This document shows positions 33,893 through 46,102 of a DNA stretch of 64,000 nucleotides, piece after piece. Each line of letters opens with the position of its first letter. Position 1 is the first letter of the stretch. The stretch covers positions 124,001-188,000 of the forward strand of contig JABYQS010000054.1 of the NCBI GenBank assembly GCA_022592435.1, read 5' to 3'. Both the position numbers and the translations under genes were made by a program. Under the pieces are notes generated by a model. It worked only from the letters and a program-made list of their open reading frames with translations. It was not told the origin of the DNA and made no database searches. The stretch comes from Cerioporus squamosus (taxonomy: Eukaryota > Basidiomycota > Agaricomycetes > Polyporales > Polyporaceae).

Positions 33893-36844
33893 ATGAGCAC
33901 AGAGATGACCCCCGCTCAGCTCGCTACGGCCGCAGAGCATCTGTGAGTGAAGTTCTGCAGATCCTCTGTCACACCTTGGCGGTCGATCTCCTCCTCGGTC
34001 CCGCCATGCCCTTCCCATAACTCTCCCCTCTCCCTGCATCACCTTACTTGGGGTGCTCATTGCTTTTCGTGCCTGTAGCTTGGCAGCGAAGCTGTTCTCT
34101 CTGGCTTCGTGTGGTGCGTGCTATTCAACTACCCATCCCATGCGACACGCCTGATTGCGTTGCCCAGTGATGCTCTTCTACGACATCGCGATCACGTTTG
34201 GAGACGAGGTCGAGCGGATATGGAAGCAACGGTTTACGGGCGCAACGGTCCTTTGGTTTTTCGTACGTCCCTGCACTTACGTCCCGAAGCTCGCCAACGC
34301 CTGATCCGGCACTAGAATCGCTACCTGTCGCCTCTCGGCTACATAGTCATAATCGTTTGTGCGTGTCCGCTTCTCCAAGCTGTGCTGCTGCAAGCGAGCC
34401 ACTAGCTGAACTTCAAATATTCATCCTGTTGATAGCTTTCAACGATCCTTCATGGTCCAAGGCCGCTTGCCAACGTTACGTCCTGTATCCCGAGATTCTC
34501 AAGATATTCACTGCTACTGCTGTCGGACGTACGTGTCTCGACCTTGAGATGATCTTGTCTGTACTGACGCGCACTCGTGTGCAGTCATCTTTATATTACG
34601 ACTATACTCGATCTACTCGAAGAGCAAGATCGTCCTCTACGGTTTCAGCGCACTGCTCGTCCTGGAGCTCGCGATCAAGATCGTGAGTGGTCTATCTTCG
34701 TCGCGACGTCCGCAGCACTAGCTGCATAGAATCGTGGGGTCCTGAGACGGAGCGGCCCGTCACGATCGATTGCTGACTTTACACCTTTGGTCTTCCTTGT
34801 CATGCGGGTGGTATTACAGTGGGCATTCACGGACGGAATCATGCTCCAGCTCCCACCAGGTGGGTGATGATCCTTCCTTGTCTTACCTGCCGTGCAACAC
34901 GCTCACTAATCATCTGCTCTTCCAGGATTCGTCGGCTGCATCCTCACGGGAAAATCCTCCCCGTAAGTACACTGTGTACCTGCTCAGTCTCTCCTTGGCT
35001 CCGCAGCCCTTGTGGACGCTACAAGACAAGCTTGGCTCGTACTCACCGCACTCCACTTCTCTCAGGGGCGACCGAATTATCTACACCTGGGTCGCGGAAC
35101 TAGTCTTCGGTAACTATCCCACTGCACTCCCACTGTGCTCGAGCATTCCCACTCACGTGAATTTCTCTTCTCGTGTTCTTGTCACCCTGGCGCTGGCCGT
35201 GCGCTCTGCTTGCCTTCGTATCTATGATACGCCTGGGACCATCACGACAGATTCGGCCGTATTCTTCGCGACGCTGTATCGCACGCTCCAGCTGTACCGG
35301 CGCACGATTATCGGCGAGGCGCTCTCACTCATCACGGTCATCATGCGCGACGGTACGTGATGCTCCACTTTGTCTTCTCTTCCCATCTGTCTTCTAGCTT
35401 GAGGTACGGTGCCTAGCTCGAAGTTCAGAACTTGGAGAGCGGGACATGTTTCGTGAGGTTATGTTCGCTGACGGGTGCCAACATGTTCATTGGATTTTCT
35501 AGGCATCATGTACTTTGGGGCGATCTTCGTGTCAAACTTGGTGACGGTGTTGATTTTCATTGTGAGTGTTCTGTGCGTCGCGATTTTGTCGTCTGCGATC
35601 TAACAACCTTGATTTCTCTAGTTTGCTCCGGTACGTGGAAGATGCAGCGGATGCACTGATGCGAACTTGTACTCATGTCTATTGATAGAATGATCTCAAG
35701 GTCATCAACGCCTCCTTCAGTACATTGTACGTTCCTTATCCTCTCCTACTGAGGCTCGTAGTCCTCATCACATGCTCTATGTTTCAGAATAACGAGCTTG
35801 ATGGTTTCCCGTCTCATGCTGAACCTCCGCGGGGAGGTCATGAAGCGCAGCGCCGTGATCTCGAATTCCCTTAACAACCGCGAAGACGAGTCCTACCACA
35901 TGTCCTCAACCGGTATCTCAAAGCGAGCACCGTCCACGTCTCACCATCATGGGACCATGACCGGTTGGTCCGCGTTCGAGTCGTCCATCGTGGGCAACCT
36001 CGGCGCACCAATCATTACGTTCGAGAGCGACGATCGCGACTACTACGGCTTCGACGAGGAAGAAGAGGACGTCGTCGACCCGTCTCTCCCGTCGACACCT
36101 CGCTCCGAACATCCTCCACCATCTTCTCCATTCGGCCCGACATTCTCTCAACCATCATCCCCGCATTCGCCATATTCCCCCCGCTCACAACATTCATACC
36201 CCCCATCACCGATATCCCCCGGATCGTCCGTGTCGCCTAGCACACCTCGGTTCGTCCGTTCGCCCGACAGTACATACATTGTGCGCAAGATACGGGGCAG
36301 CGTCGACTCGGAGTACAACGCCGGGTACGGCATGCCCAGCTCGCAGTCCGGCACTCCTTCCTTCTCCCTACATCCGGATAGGCGCGGAGTGGCCCGCCAG
36401 CCGTCCGCTGAGTCCACCTCATCCTCCTTCACGATGGTCCCCACCCGGCAGCGGCCGCGCACCGCGTCCTCTGTGTACGGGAAGAACCCGAACCAGAGCG
36501 CGTATCGCTCGAAGTCGTTGCGGCGTCCCCGCACAAGCGAGGACAGCACGCGCGAGCGGCGGGACAGGGACAGGGATCGGGACAGAGACAGGCATAGAGA
36601 CCGGGACAGAGACCGGGTGGCGGAGATGATCCAGACACGCTCGCTGCCCACACCCCTCATCGTGGAGGTGACGCAGGAGGTCGTCGTGGACTCGGTAAAT
36701 GACGACGAGGACAGTGCGGCGTCACCGCGAAGCGCGTCTGCGCTGCAGCAGCGGACAAGACGGCCGGGGTGGCTAGCGCCGCCGTCGTGGAGATTAAGTC
36801 GGGACGCTGATGGGTTGGAACGACGCGGGGGTACGGCAGGATAG
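33893..36844 (+). CDS. DUF6533 multi-pass membrane protein with long disordered tail
   Basis: Many short exons build a seven-helix-like membrane protein. The DUF6533 signature is FYDIAITFGDEVERIWKQRF...LWFLNRYLSPLGYI near the N-terminus (start MSTEMTPAQLATAAEHL). Later hallmarks are FILRLYSIYSKSKIVL, a CILTG motif, LYRTLQLYRR, VIMRDGIMYFGAI and INASFSTLITSLMVSRLMLN, the usual last helix. The final exon adds some 340 residues that are rich in Ser/Pro, with an acidic patch (DEEEEDVVD) and a long alternating Arg-Asp repeat at about 36570-36620. Agaricomycetes have dozens of DUF6533 genes; their function is unknown. The tail length is unusual for the family. The gene looks intact. Confidence 0.8.
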
Positions 36845-37379
36845 CCTCTGCCCTCGTGCGACCTTCGTGAGCTCGATGCTCGTGCAGGTGCGGATAGGAG
36901 GTCCCATGGACGCAGCAGACCATTTCGCACGTGTATTCTGTTCGTGTAGCAATATACCTGACTTGCGCTATACGTCGTCTGTCAGTGCAGTACCGCTAGG
37001 ACAGTCGGTGTTTCCTGAAGCTTGACCCGCCAACGTCCGAAGTGGCCGACACATGCAAGCCGCTGCTCTCGCGCTGTCATGCAGAATCCTCCCAAACTGC
37101 GCCGCCTGCATGATAGGAGCCTTGATGTTTGGAAACGGGGCACTCACAAGACACTTCTCGGACCCGATATGAGCGGTTGGCCAACCAGCGGACACGGAGA
37201 TCGCAGGCGATAAAGCGGCGGCTTGCGCGGCGTGTATGTTGCGTCCAGATGTCTAGATGCTATAGCTACACGATGAATTGAGATGCGTAGACAAGAGACG
37301 TGCCCCCAAATCCCCGACTCGACCGGTGAACCGCGTCCCCCATTCTTCTTCAGATCCTCGGATGGCTCTCGACGCCCAT
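36845..37379. other. Intergenic, no gene recognised
   Basis: Convergent 3' flanks of the DUF6533 gene and the minus-strand gene that follows. Confidence 0.5.
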
Positions 37380-38289
37380 TCAGTCGTCGGCGTCCACCCA
37401 ATGTCCGTGCTCGTCTTGTCGAACGTCGAACTTCCACTTGCGGTTGTCCATCCATTGGTCCTGAAGGAAGGTGTCGTACCATCTGATGTGGTAATCGCCG
37501 TCGGCATCCACGAAGTAGCCTACCACCCGGGGATCGGGGCCCAAGAATTCGTTTCTGAGAGCCGGGATGTTCATGTCCCAAGTGACGGTAATGGAGCGGA
37601 AGCCGAGCGGAGACCAGCGCAACCCAGAATGCAGAAGACAAGGGGAGAAGCAAGCATTGAGTCGGCATGGTGTCCAGAGTCGTGTGCGCACGCCGCCCGA
37701 ACCGTCCGCCTCCGCGCACCAGCCATACGTCCGCGTCACGGCGAGCGAGCAGCGCGCCCGCATGTTTGGTTTGCGGTTCGGCGACATATCCGGGAGGGAA
37801 CACAACACGCTCAACTCGGACAAGCCTTCGCCACGAGCACACGAAACGGACTCACCTCCGCGCAAGGATGCCCTCCGCGGCCACATAGTTCGGCCATGGT
37901 GTCCTGTCCTTCTCTTTCTCCTTCTCCTTCCCTTCTATGGCGTTCTTGTCGTCCTTTCCCTCCTCTATCCTCCGCCCGTCCTTTCCGACCTCCTCGCAGT
38001 AATGTCGGTGGATGAACTGGTTGAGATCCGTGCCCGGGTAGACCGCCCGAATGTCACTGCCATAGCGAGCGAGGTATGTGCGCGGGAGGTACACGCGCGT
38101 CCTGGTGTAGACAACCCGCTTCTCGACCGGCCACTTGCCAATGGGCCATGCGATGGCGCGTCGGTGCTCGGCGATGGTCTTGAGCGCGCCGTTGCGAGCC
38201 TGTTCGAGCTCCTTTTGTTCTTTGGCGGATAGCGCGGGGGCAGGAGGAAGTGTCGACTCTTTTGGCTCGGATTTCGGAGCAACAGCCAT
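37380..38289 (-). CDS. Gene of unknown function, with a remnant paralog 10 kb away
   Basis: Not recognised. The first exon from the ATG (MAVAPKSEPKESTLPPAPAL) carries EQARNGALKTIAEHRRAIAW, VYLPRTYLARYGSDIRAVYP and FIHRHYCEEVGKDGRR. It ends at a GTGAGT donor near 37853. The last exon has SITVTWDMNIPALRNEFLG, VVGYFVDADGDYHIRWYD and WKFDVRQDEHGHWVDADD before the stop. I could not resolve the splice acceptor between 37650 and 37840, so the middle is uncertain. No signal peptide or membrane helix is seen, and the protein is highly charged. The region RAIKW-P...YLARYGSD recurs in a broken copy at 47.9-48.1 kb, next to permease copy 2. Confidence 0.5.
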
Positions 38290-40112
38290 GTATGCGTTGT
38301 TCCAGAGATCGCCCTCCTGATTAGGGACCGTCGGAAAGGTGTTTCTGAGAGGCAACGAGAGGGTCGACGTCGAGGTGCCGTCTCTGGCGCCGGAAAACTT
38401 TGAGCACATGTACCAAATCCGGCATGTCCTATACTGAACGCCAACCATCGAGCTTCAGCGCCACCATCCATCTCCTGTCTGATTTCCACTGGGAGCTCTC
38501 CATTTCGACATGCGAAATTTCTTGACACCTCCGTGAGGCGAGTGCTGTGACTGGGAGTAGGCTCATGTTTTGTCATTACAGCTGTTTGCAGAAGTCGTGT
38601 CCGCCCAACTCCGACTGACGCGCAGACACTTTTGACGCGGGAAATTCAAGAAATACCGGAAATCCGTTCGCTGCTCAACAACACCAGTAGACACATGCTA
38701 CAACATCCCATCATGTCATAGTATGCATCCTCGGCCTGCGCCAACTTTTCTGAGTCCTTGCGTACCCGGAATGCGGAGATAGCAATGCCAGGTCACTACT
38801 CATCTGCAGGTCCATTTAGGACGTTTCTACCCCCTCCCACTGTACCAAACTTACACATGGCATGGCTCTATACCATAGAAATATGTTTAGATGATTTCAA
38901 AGGTGCTGCAAAAGCTCTCGACGTGTGAGGATGGAGAATGTCCACAGGCCCTGGGGTCGATAGTAAGCGCCCTAAACCGCGGGATACTCGTCAAGCCGTT
39001 TTCATGGGGCGCGTACACGCCTCGCCCTTGTCGGCTCACAGGAGGACATGCGAAGTCGTTGTTGGATACTGGTGACCAGCGTTGCCTCTGAAAAGCTGTA
39101 TGAAGGGCACGCTGGAGCGATGAAGCCTGACGGGCTCGGGCCTTGTCATGGGGCGCGACAGTGCCCTTGGGTACGTCGAATTGTTGGATACTTGGTTGGA
39201 GACCTGGCTGAAAAGGACTTGCAGGAATCGAATAGCGTGGCTCGTGAGGAGGTGTGGCGTTCTCGAGCGGCCTGTGCTGACAGTCTACTTATTCCTGACC
39301 ATCACCGGAAAACATCTTAGTTCGACCCCATCCGCAAAGCATGAAGATGGTTGGAAGTGATTGGCTTGTAAACAGTGGCAATAACTGTGAGTTTCTCGTA
39401 GTTATCCGAGTCGTCGAGTACTTCCTTATGCTGACTTCGGAGGACCGCCTACTGACGCGGCAGCATCGCGATACCGCGCTACCGAGTACCCATCTGCTTT
39501 GAACTGTTGCAGACATGAACCAAAGAGTACACTGCTTGTCTTGGGCAGCCAGCAGGCAATCGGCAGGCCTTGTGCGCCGACATGCTGTTGATGGTTGGCA
39601 CAACTCGAGCGCCTCCGACTCACGACCGGAGACACGATGTCTGCATTCCAAGAAATGACAACTGTTGTCCAATTCTCTCAGCGCGGTGTCCTGTCGACTT
39701 TCAGGCCCGTCAGGTATGGTATGTATCTATGTCACTAATAGTTGCATACCTTCTGAAGCTGACGAGGAGACTTGGTTGAGAAGAACGCTTTTCCCCCGAC
39801 GACTGAGAAGTCGCCCATGCTTTCTTCCTCCTGACAACGGGCCCGCACCGAGCTCGCATAAATACTCAGACATCGCCTATGGACATACTCCAGAATACGC
39901 ACGTTGACCGCTGCAATCTACCGCCACGACGCCTCCTCGACTCTACCGACCGGAGCATTCCCACTCAAAGACCACTCAGTACTCTCAGGAAATAAGTTTC
40001 GTCAGTGTGATGTTCCTATGAGCTCAGTCCGAAGCTCTCGTGCTACTTCGCTCCGTTGAAGGGCCGCGCTCATACCCTCCTACATCGCAGGCTCTCCCTT
40101 GCGCCCTCGATT
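38290..40112. other. Gene-poor stretch of 1.8 kb
   Basis: Short unlinked frames only, AT-richer than its surroundings. It could be degenerate sequence; no element ends were found. Confidence 0.5.
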
Positions 40113-40453
40113 ATGTCAGATAACACGCAGAGACGTACCGAGAACTGGGGCGATGCCCACGTCGAGCTTGAAAAAATACCTCATGGAGATGGGAAAACCG
40201 GGGTCGGATGCGTAGGTCAGTCAGTCTTGAGCAGCATAGTGGACACGACGAGTACTCATCATACCCGACTCCTCATGACCCAGCGTGGATGAAGATCGGC
40301 AATGAGACCGTCTTGTCTTACCATCAAGCAGAGGGTGAGCCGCTTCCGGAGGGCTCGGACAGTGGCGACCGTCCTGATCTGGATGAAGAAGTCCGCAATA
40401 AAGTCATGGAAGAAATGCGGCTGCGGCGACTCCAGAACGGTGGCGGGGGGTAG
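40113..40453 (+). CDS. Small hydrophilic protein, with apparent frame change
   Basis: Two adjoining reading frames look like one protein. ATG opens MSDNTQRRTENWGDAHVELE, then KIPHGDGKTG; a shift of one base near 40170-40215 leads into SVSLEQHSGHDEYSSYPTPH, DPAWMKIGNETVLSYHQAEG, DRPDLDEEVRNKVMEEMRLR and a Gly-rich end. The whole is charged, with no domain I recognise. The stretch between the frames is too short for an intron (about 23 nt between usable GT and AG), so either a base is lost or gained (an A6 run and a GGGAAAACCGGGG run lie there) or the true splice form differs. It could be a recent pseudogene, an assembly error, or a programmed shift (least likely). Confidence 0.4.
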
Positions 40454-40892
40454 GAAGTCAATGAGGTTTCATCCGAGAAGATGCACTAGACGAATTAAGA
40501 CGTTGTTCAGTATGTAGCCTACAACGATAGAGGCAAGAGACAGTCGGAGACTACTTAGTCAGCCTGTGCAATGCGACTTCCGAATGTCTGTCCCCGACAT
40601 ACTCCGTCTGAACTCCATGTATCCAACGCAGGGCCACTGAGGAAACATAACACACGGTGACCAGTGATCGCTCGATGAAGTAGTAGAGATAATGCGCTTG
40701 ATAACATAACAATATGCACAGGCAGCAGAAGAGACGAACAAACAAGAAAAGTCAGTCGTACACATCATTAAGACACGAAACGATCGTGCGGAAAGTACGA
40801 TTTCTATCCCTTCTCCGTTTCTTCCTCTGTAGATAGATAAGTAGATCCACACCTGTTCCCCTCCTGAAACCCCAACAGCAACGAAACGCGCC
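40454..40892. other. Convergent 3' flanks
   Basis: Between the small gene and the ammonium transporter stop. No gene seen. Confidence 0.5.
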
Positions 40893-42956
40893 TTATGCAG
40901 CAACAGGCTGCTCCCGCTTCTCCACCTCGCCCTCCTCGCTGCTCGCGTCCCCATGCCTCGTCTTGCTATGACTGTGCAGGTGCCGCGGCTCGCGCCCGCC
41001 CGAGCCGGGGGGAAGCACGCCGTGCGAGTGCGTGTCGTCATGGAAGTCGTGCCCGTGCCCGAGGTCGATCCCGACGTAGTCGTACGCGAACTCGCCCATC
41101 TCCGCGTCGTCGATCCCGAGGATCTCCGCCTCCTCCGACGCGCGCAGGCGCAGGCCCGGGATGAAGTGCATGATCCAGAGGATGACCGTCTGTCGTCGTC
41201 GTCGTTCGGTGCCGGGGACGATCAATCGAGCGAGTGTCGATGTCGATCACGATCGATCGCAGAGTGGCAAAGAAAGAGAAGAAAAAAAAGAAAGGGGACA
41301 GACGTCAGCGGTGAGGTCAGACGCTGGGGACAGCAAGAGGGGAACTCACGGTCATGACGAAGGAGTAGCTCATGCCCGCGACCGAGTCGGCGACCTGGTA
41401 CCCGAGCTGGATGTAGTGGTGGTCGAGCCAGCCGCCGTCGATGACGGTGAACCCGTCGAACCCGGCGACGCTCGCCTGCGCGAACAGGCCGGTGAGGACG
41501 TTGCCGATCACACCGCCGATGGCGTGCGAGGCGAAGATCTGCGCAAGGACAAACGCGTCTTAGCTTCGCGTGCAAAGAAATGCAAGGGGAGACGCGACAT
41601 ACATCAAGACAGTCGTCGTAGCCGAAGAGGAACTTGAGCTGCGTGGCGAAGTTGCAGAGCGTGCCGGCCATGAACCCGAACAGGACGGCGGCAGCTACAC
41701 ATTTCATGTCAGTGGACGTGCATAGCAGTCTGAGACACAGGAGGACATACGGGAGCCGACGTAACCAGAGGCGGGCGTGATGGCGACAAGACCAGCGATA
41801 GCACCGGAGCAGAAGCCCACTGCGGACCACTTGCGCTCGAGGCGGTAGTCCCAGAGCATCCAAGTCAGGCCACCGACGCTCGCCGCCAGGTTGGTGACGA
41901 TGCACGCCTGGGTGGCGCGGAGGTTCGCAGCGAGCGCGGAGCCGCCGTTGAAGCCGAACCAACCGAACCAGAGGAAGATCGTGCCGAGGACGACGTAGGT
42001 GGTGTTGTGAGGCTTGTAGGCCAGGCGCTCGGTACCGTAGCCACGGCGCTTGCCGAGGTAAATGGAGATGGCGAGAGCGGCGGTTCCGGAGGAGATGTGG
42101 ACGGGGGTTCCGCCCGCAAAGTCGAGGCCGCCGAGGACGAAGGACCAACCGTTCGAGTTCCACGTCCAGCATGCGATGGGGTCGTAGACGATCGTCGACC
42201 AAATGAAGACGAAGACCATGATGGGACCGAGACGGCCACGCTCGGCAATGGCACCAATGGCGAGCATGGGGCTGGGCGGGATTGACGGAATTAGCGGATA
42301 GGTTATGAAGAATGGAGTCGGAAACATACGTGATGGCTGCGAACATGAGTTGGAAGACGCAGAAAACAATGGAGGGGATCTTTGTGCTGCCAATGGAGGG
42401 CTTTTCGAGGACGCCCTTGAGACCAAAGTATTCTGACGGAGAGGTGAGGATAGCACCGGGAATCTTGACGCATATACTTACGAAGGTCACCGATGTATGC
42501 GCTGCCGGTTTCGCTGAATGCTAGTGAGAAGCTGGGGCGAGTCAGCACTGGGGTTTTAGCGGCTATATGCTACGGAACGCACCCCCAGAAGAACCACTAT
42601 ACGAAGACCGTCAGTTCTCGTAGGCTTCGACAGCAGCAGAGAGGAACGTACCTGGAAGGAGACTACTGCGAGGGTCATCATGGATGCCCAGATCATGGAA
42701 AGCGCGTTCTTGCGCCTGAGGAGGCCGGAGTAGAAGAAACCGACACCGGGAATCATGATCCAGACGAGGGCAGTGGAGGCAAGGACCCAGGCGATGTCAC
42801 CGGGGTTGTAGACCCATGTTGTGCCGTCGCTGGGGTCAACCCAGTCAAGGGATCCCGCTGTGCCGAGGAGGGCGCGTCGGAGTGAGCATGGACTGCGCAT
42901 ACAACGAGCTGGGGACTGCGGGGGGACTCACAGTTGTCGTATGTGACGTTGACCAT
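40893..42956 (-). CDS. Ammonium transporter (Amt/Mep family)
   Basis: A trimeric plasma-membrane channel/transporter for ammonium. The first exon is very short (MVNVTYDN). The following exons read GDIAWVLASTALVWIMIPGV and GFFYSGLLRRKNALSMIW (the conserved Amt TM1/TM2 start), then WFFWGFSLAF, AIAERGRLGPIMVFVFIWST, GWSFVLGGLDFAGGTPVHIS (family signature D-F-A-G-x-x-V-H), WFGWFGFNGGSALAAN, TWMLWDYRLERKW, HAIGGVIGNVLTGLFA and the last helix VILWIMHFIPGLRLR. The cytosolic tail contains GIDDAEMGEFAYDYVGID, a regulatory region in Mep-type proteins, then a His/Asp-rich end. About ten short introns. It looks intact. Yeast Mep proteins are restrained by Par32/Amu1, a homolog of which is about 10.6 kb away in this window. 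Confidence 0.93.
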
Positions 42957-43090
42957 GGCTGAGCTCGGCGAGTGGGCGCACTGCTGAGATGGTCGTTGGC
43001 GGGAGCGGCGGCGGGGCCGGGGATGGCGTCGACGAACGAGGTGACCGTTCGGATGAGAAGGAAGAGGCGTCTAGGGAAAAGAAGCCAGCA

Positions 43091-43498
43091 GATAAAGGGC
43101 AGCCAGGGCAGCCATGGACGCAGCTCCCCCACGCCTGTCCAGCGCGCTACGAATTTGATAGCAGCATATCTGCAGACGGCCCAGCGCAGGCTGTCATTCC
43201 GCCCCCGTCGGCGTCCTCCACGCTACTTATCGACCAATCACACCCCACAGGTTTATCGCTCTGACGTCCCATCTCCCGGCCAGATCTCGCCCACGTCTTC
43301 CCCGCACGCAAGCCAAGCACTTCCCAGTCCACCGACTTCTCTGTGCTTCGCACCAGCGCCGCACCGCCCGTCGTCTGCTCGCCGACGTCCCAGCGTGTCC
43401 CACCGTGATTTCTTCGCTGCAAGACGCGGCAGTCGCCCGGCAGTCTGCAGAGACGGGCGCGCCGCGAAGTGAACCGGGGGCGGGAGGCGGTGCGATAA
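43091..43498 (-). promoter_or_regulatory. Cluster of GATA-type sites upstream of the ammonium transporter
   Basis: GATAA cores occur at 43091-43095 and 43494-43498 (plus strand) and at 43227-43231 and 43253-43257 (minus strand), within 540 bp of the start codon. A CCAAT box lies at 43234-43238. Ammonium transporter genes of fungi are classic targets of GATA-type nitrogen regulators, so the cluster fits nitrogen-starvation induction, although single GATAA words are common. Confidence 0.45.
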
Positions 43499-43499
43499 G

Positions 43500-45437
43500 A
43501 GACGCGATCGCTGGTGCCCGATCACCACCTACAGAGCCAAATCGGGCTCGCGTGTGGGGTGCCTGATGGGACAGCCGCCGGGATGCCATGTATAGCAGGC
43601 GCAGATAGCTTGCACGATCTCGCCGTCGCCTCTCCGCCGCCGTTGTCCAGCTACGCCCAGTGGCGCACGCTCTAACCCGCACCACCGTCGCCTGCGATAC
43701 ACAGCGTGACTCGCTGCTCTATCTGTCCCGTTCGGAACCCGTCGCGCCCCCCGCCAGACACAACCGACATGGACACGCAGTGCCCGCTGCTGCACTCACG
43801 GACAGGCCCGTACCTGACAGATGCCACGGAACTCCATCTGCGGCGCGCAGTTTCGATGAATCAGCCTTCCCGTTCCGTGATCTTTCTCTCTCCGAGCTGC
43901 TTCCCTCTTCCCGCTCCTTGTGGGCCCCGGTGAAACTGCTGTCTGTCAACGTCACACATCCAAGAATGGTACGCCGTCTGCGGTGCTGCACCGTGACGTC
44001 CTTGCACGTCCCTACTGGAAACATCAGGAAACATAGCTCTCGGACGCCGTCGGGATGGCGTCGAGTAGCGTCCGGCATTATACGTAGCGTACTACGTGAG
44101 TCCTCCGTTATCTCTCCTCAATGATCGTCCCTGCCCCTGCCGGTGGCGCGACGTATGGTTCGCCCACCACGTCCATGATATTCGCGTTAGCCTGCTCTTG
44201 GCTCATTCGTCGCTCCGAGTCCTCCTCCGCACCCGTTCCGGCCCTTCCAGTTTCACCTGTGGAGAGCCCGGGACGGCGCAGAGCTAGCAACCGGACTGTC
44301 TTACTCTAAGCACGCCGCTTCTCGTCCGACGCTGGCAGTCGCAGCCCATCCGGCGTCCGTCGACCGTTTGAGCTTGGACGAGGAACGGAAGCCGGGAAGT
44401 CGCACACTCCCAACCATGCGGGCCTTCCCGGGGCCAGCCCGCCCGCGGCACATTCTAGGACTTCCGTGTTGCCAAGTCGAACGTTGATCCTGAACTTTGA
44501 GGTTGGAGCCGCTCCGAGCCTAAGTAAGTACGATCAGGATTCAGAAGTGTGTGTCCGATGTCGCGTGCTATAAATTTTCACGGGCACGATCCAAGACATT
44601 GCTGGAGCATGCAGTTTTCGAGTCGTTTATCTCTTCGTCGATTGCCTGCATTCCTGCAAAATTTTTCCAGAAATGCAGGTGACGAAAGACACTGCGGCGA
44701 TTATTCGGGAATGCGGCTGGTGACACGCCTATGAGCTACCGTAGCGTGTTCCCCGCTTTCTACCCGCAGGCGAGCAGCACGGCCGGGGTAGCTAGTGCGG
44801 GGTAGGCAGACTCGGAGACTTGCAAAGGCTTGGCCGATTGCCAGGCGACGTGCATGAGGGTCCAACTTCATATCCGAGGCTGCGTCGGACGCTACACAGC
44901 ACGAGCTCCGCAGTCCGAGTGCAGACTCAGAGCAATGCGAGAACAGAGAACAGAGATTGATTGAACCGTGACCGACTACGCTAGAACCTGCAGCTCTGCA
45001 CGAGCGTTAGCGTCCAATCGGGCCATGAGTGCAATGCTGTGCTGTCGATCGGGCTTCAGGTTGTTCGTGGTTCGAGCATCGACACCCAGCGGGGGACGTG
45101 GCACTTCTCTCATGCATGATACGGTGGTAGTCGGGCGGTGTACTCGTACGGTGTATCCTACATGCATGTTATGGCGAACGAACGCGACAAAACATCGGGC
45201 TTTCAGTCCCTCCCTGGCACACTCCTTTGGCACGGGCTACCGTCTGCGTCTGTGTCACTCCCTCTAATCCGCATCCGCATCCTCGCTCCTCCCCAGCCGG
45301 TCCCAACTCTGCCCCGCCATATCCACCAGCGCTCTGCGGGTCTTGATCACTTTTTACTTGTTTGTCTTCATGATAGGCTTAACAGGTCTCTTGGAGCCGT
45401 GTTCAGCCCCAGTGGGAGTTCCTTTGGGACTGAACCA
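43500..45437. other. Intergenic, no gene supported
   Basis: Short frames without motifs. Further on, minus-strand sequence at about 45500-45780 has a coding-like reading (AALPVKSSQGSKGDTTLLTG, IGKEE before a GTGAGC donor) that may be a small gene; I could not fix its start. Confidence 0.4.
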
Positions 45438-45485
45438 GTCGTCATCGTCGTCATCGTCATCGTCGTCATCGTCGTCGTCGTCGTC
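45438..45485. repeat. Trinucleotide repeat (GTC/ATC), 16 units
   Basis: Forty-eight bases of GTC and ATC triplets. Read on the minus strand they would encode sixteen Asp residues, followed by WFSPKGTPTGAEHGSKRPVK; whether that is translated is unclear. A separate run of 12 C bases lies at 45840-45851. Confidence 0.8.
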
Positions 45486-45957
45486 TTTGTTAACCATGGC
45501 CCGCAGTCGGCTAGCAGGAGTGCAAATTGGGTCAGTACACCGCAGGAAACCCATATCCCGAACGGCAGCTCACCTCCTCCTTGCCGATGCCGGTCAAAAG
45601 AGTCGTATCGCCCTTGGAACCCTGGGACGACTTCACGGGCAGTGCTGCCGCGTCCGGTTCAGCAGCGGTGGTGGCGTTGCTACTAGCCGCCGCCGCCGAC
45701 GAATCGTCTGAGGGATGGGAACCGGGCTTTGTGGTGGGGAACGTTGGGTACGTCGAGAGAGGAGGACATGATGCGTGAGGTCAGGCGACGCGAGGTGTGC
45801 GACGTATGGATAACCCGAGCGGGTTGTGCTCGCGTTTGGCCCCCCCCCCCCGCTCGCGTGCAGCGCGTCGCTGACATGTGTGTTATTGCTAGGGAACGAA
45901 ATGTCCGGAGAAGGACGTCAGCAGCGGTGCGGGCACTAGTACACCGGCGCCCGCCGA

Positions 45958-46102
45958 GATGCGTCTTTGAGTCTTGCCGGCTTGGCGCCCCTCTCTTGCG
46001 TGAAGGGAAGCGGGAACGACGTCTCACTGTATACCAGGCCCGCAGATGCGTCTCGGAGTCTTGCCGGCTTGCGCCCCCTCTCTTGCGGGACCGGGAGAGC
46101 GG
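45958..46102. repeat. Two-unit direct repeat, period 87 bp
   Basis: Copies start at 45958 and 46045 (GATGCGTCT...GAGTCTTGCCGGCTTG...CTCTCTTGCG). The period is a multiple of three. On the minus strand both units read QERG-x-KPARL-x-DAS in one open frame, so an encoded peptide repeat is possible. Confidence 0.7.
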
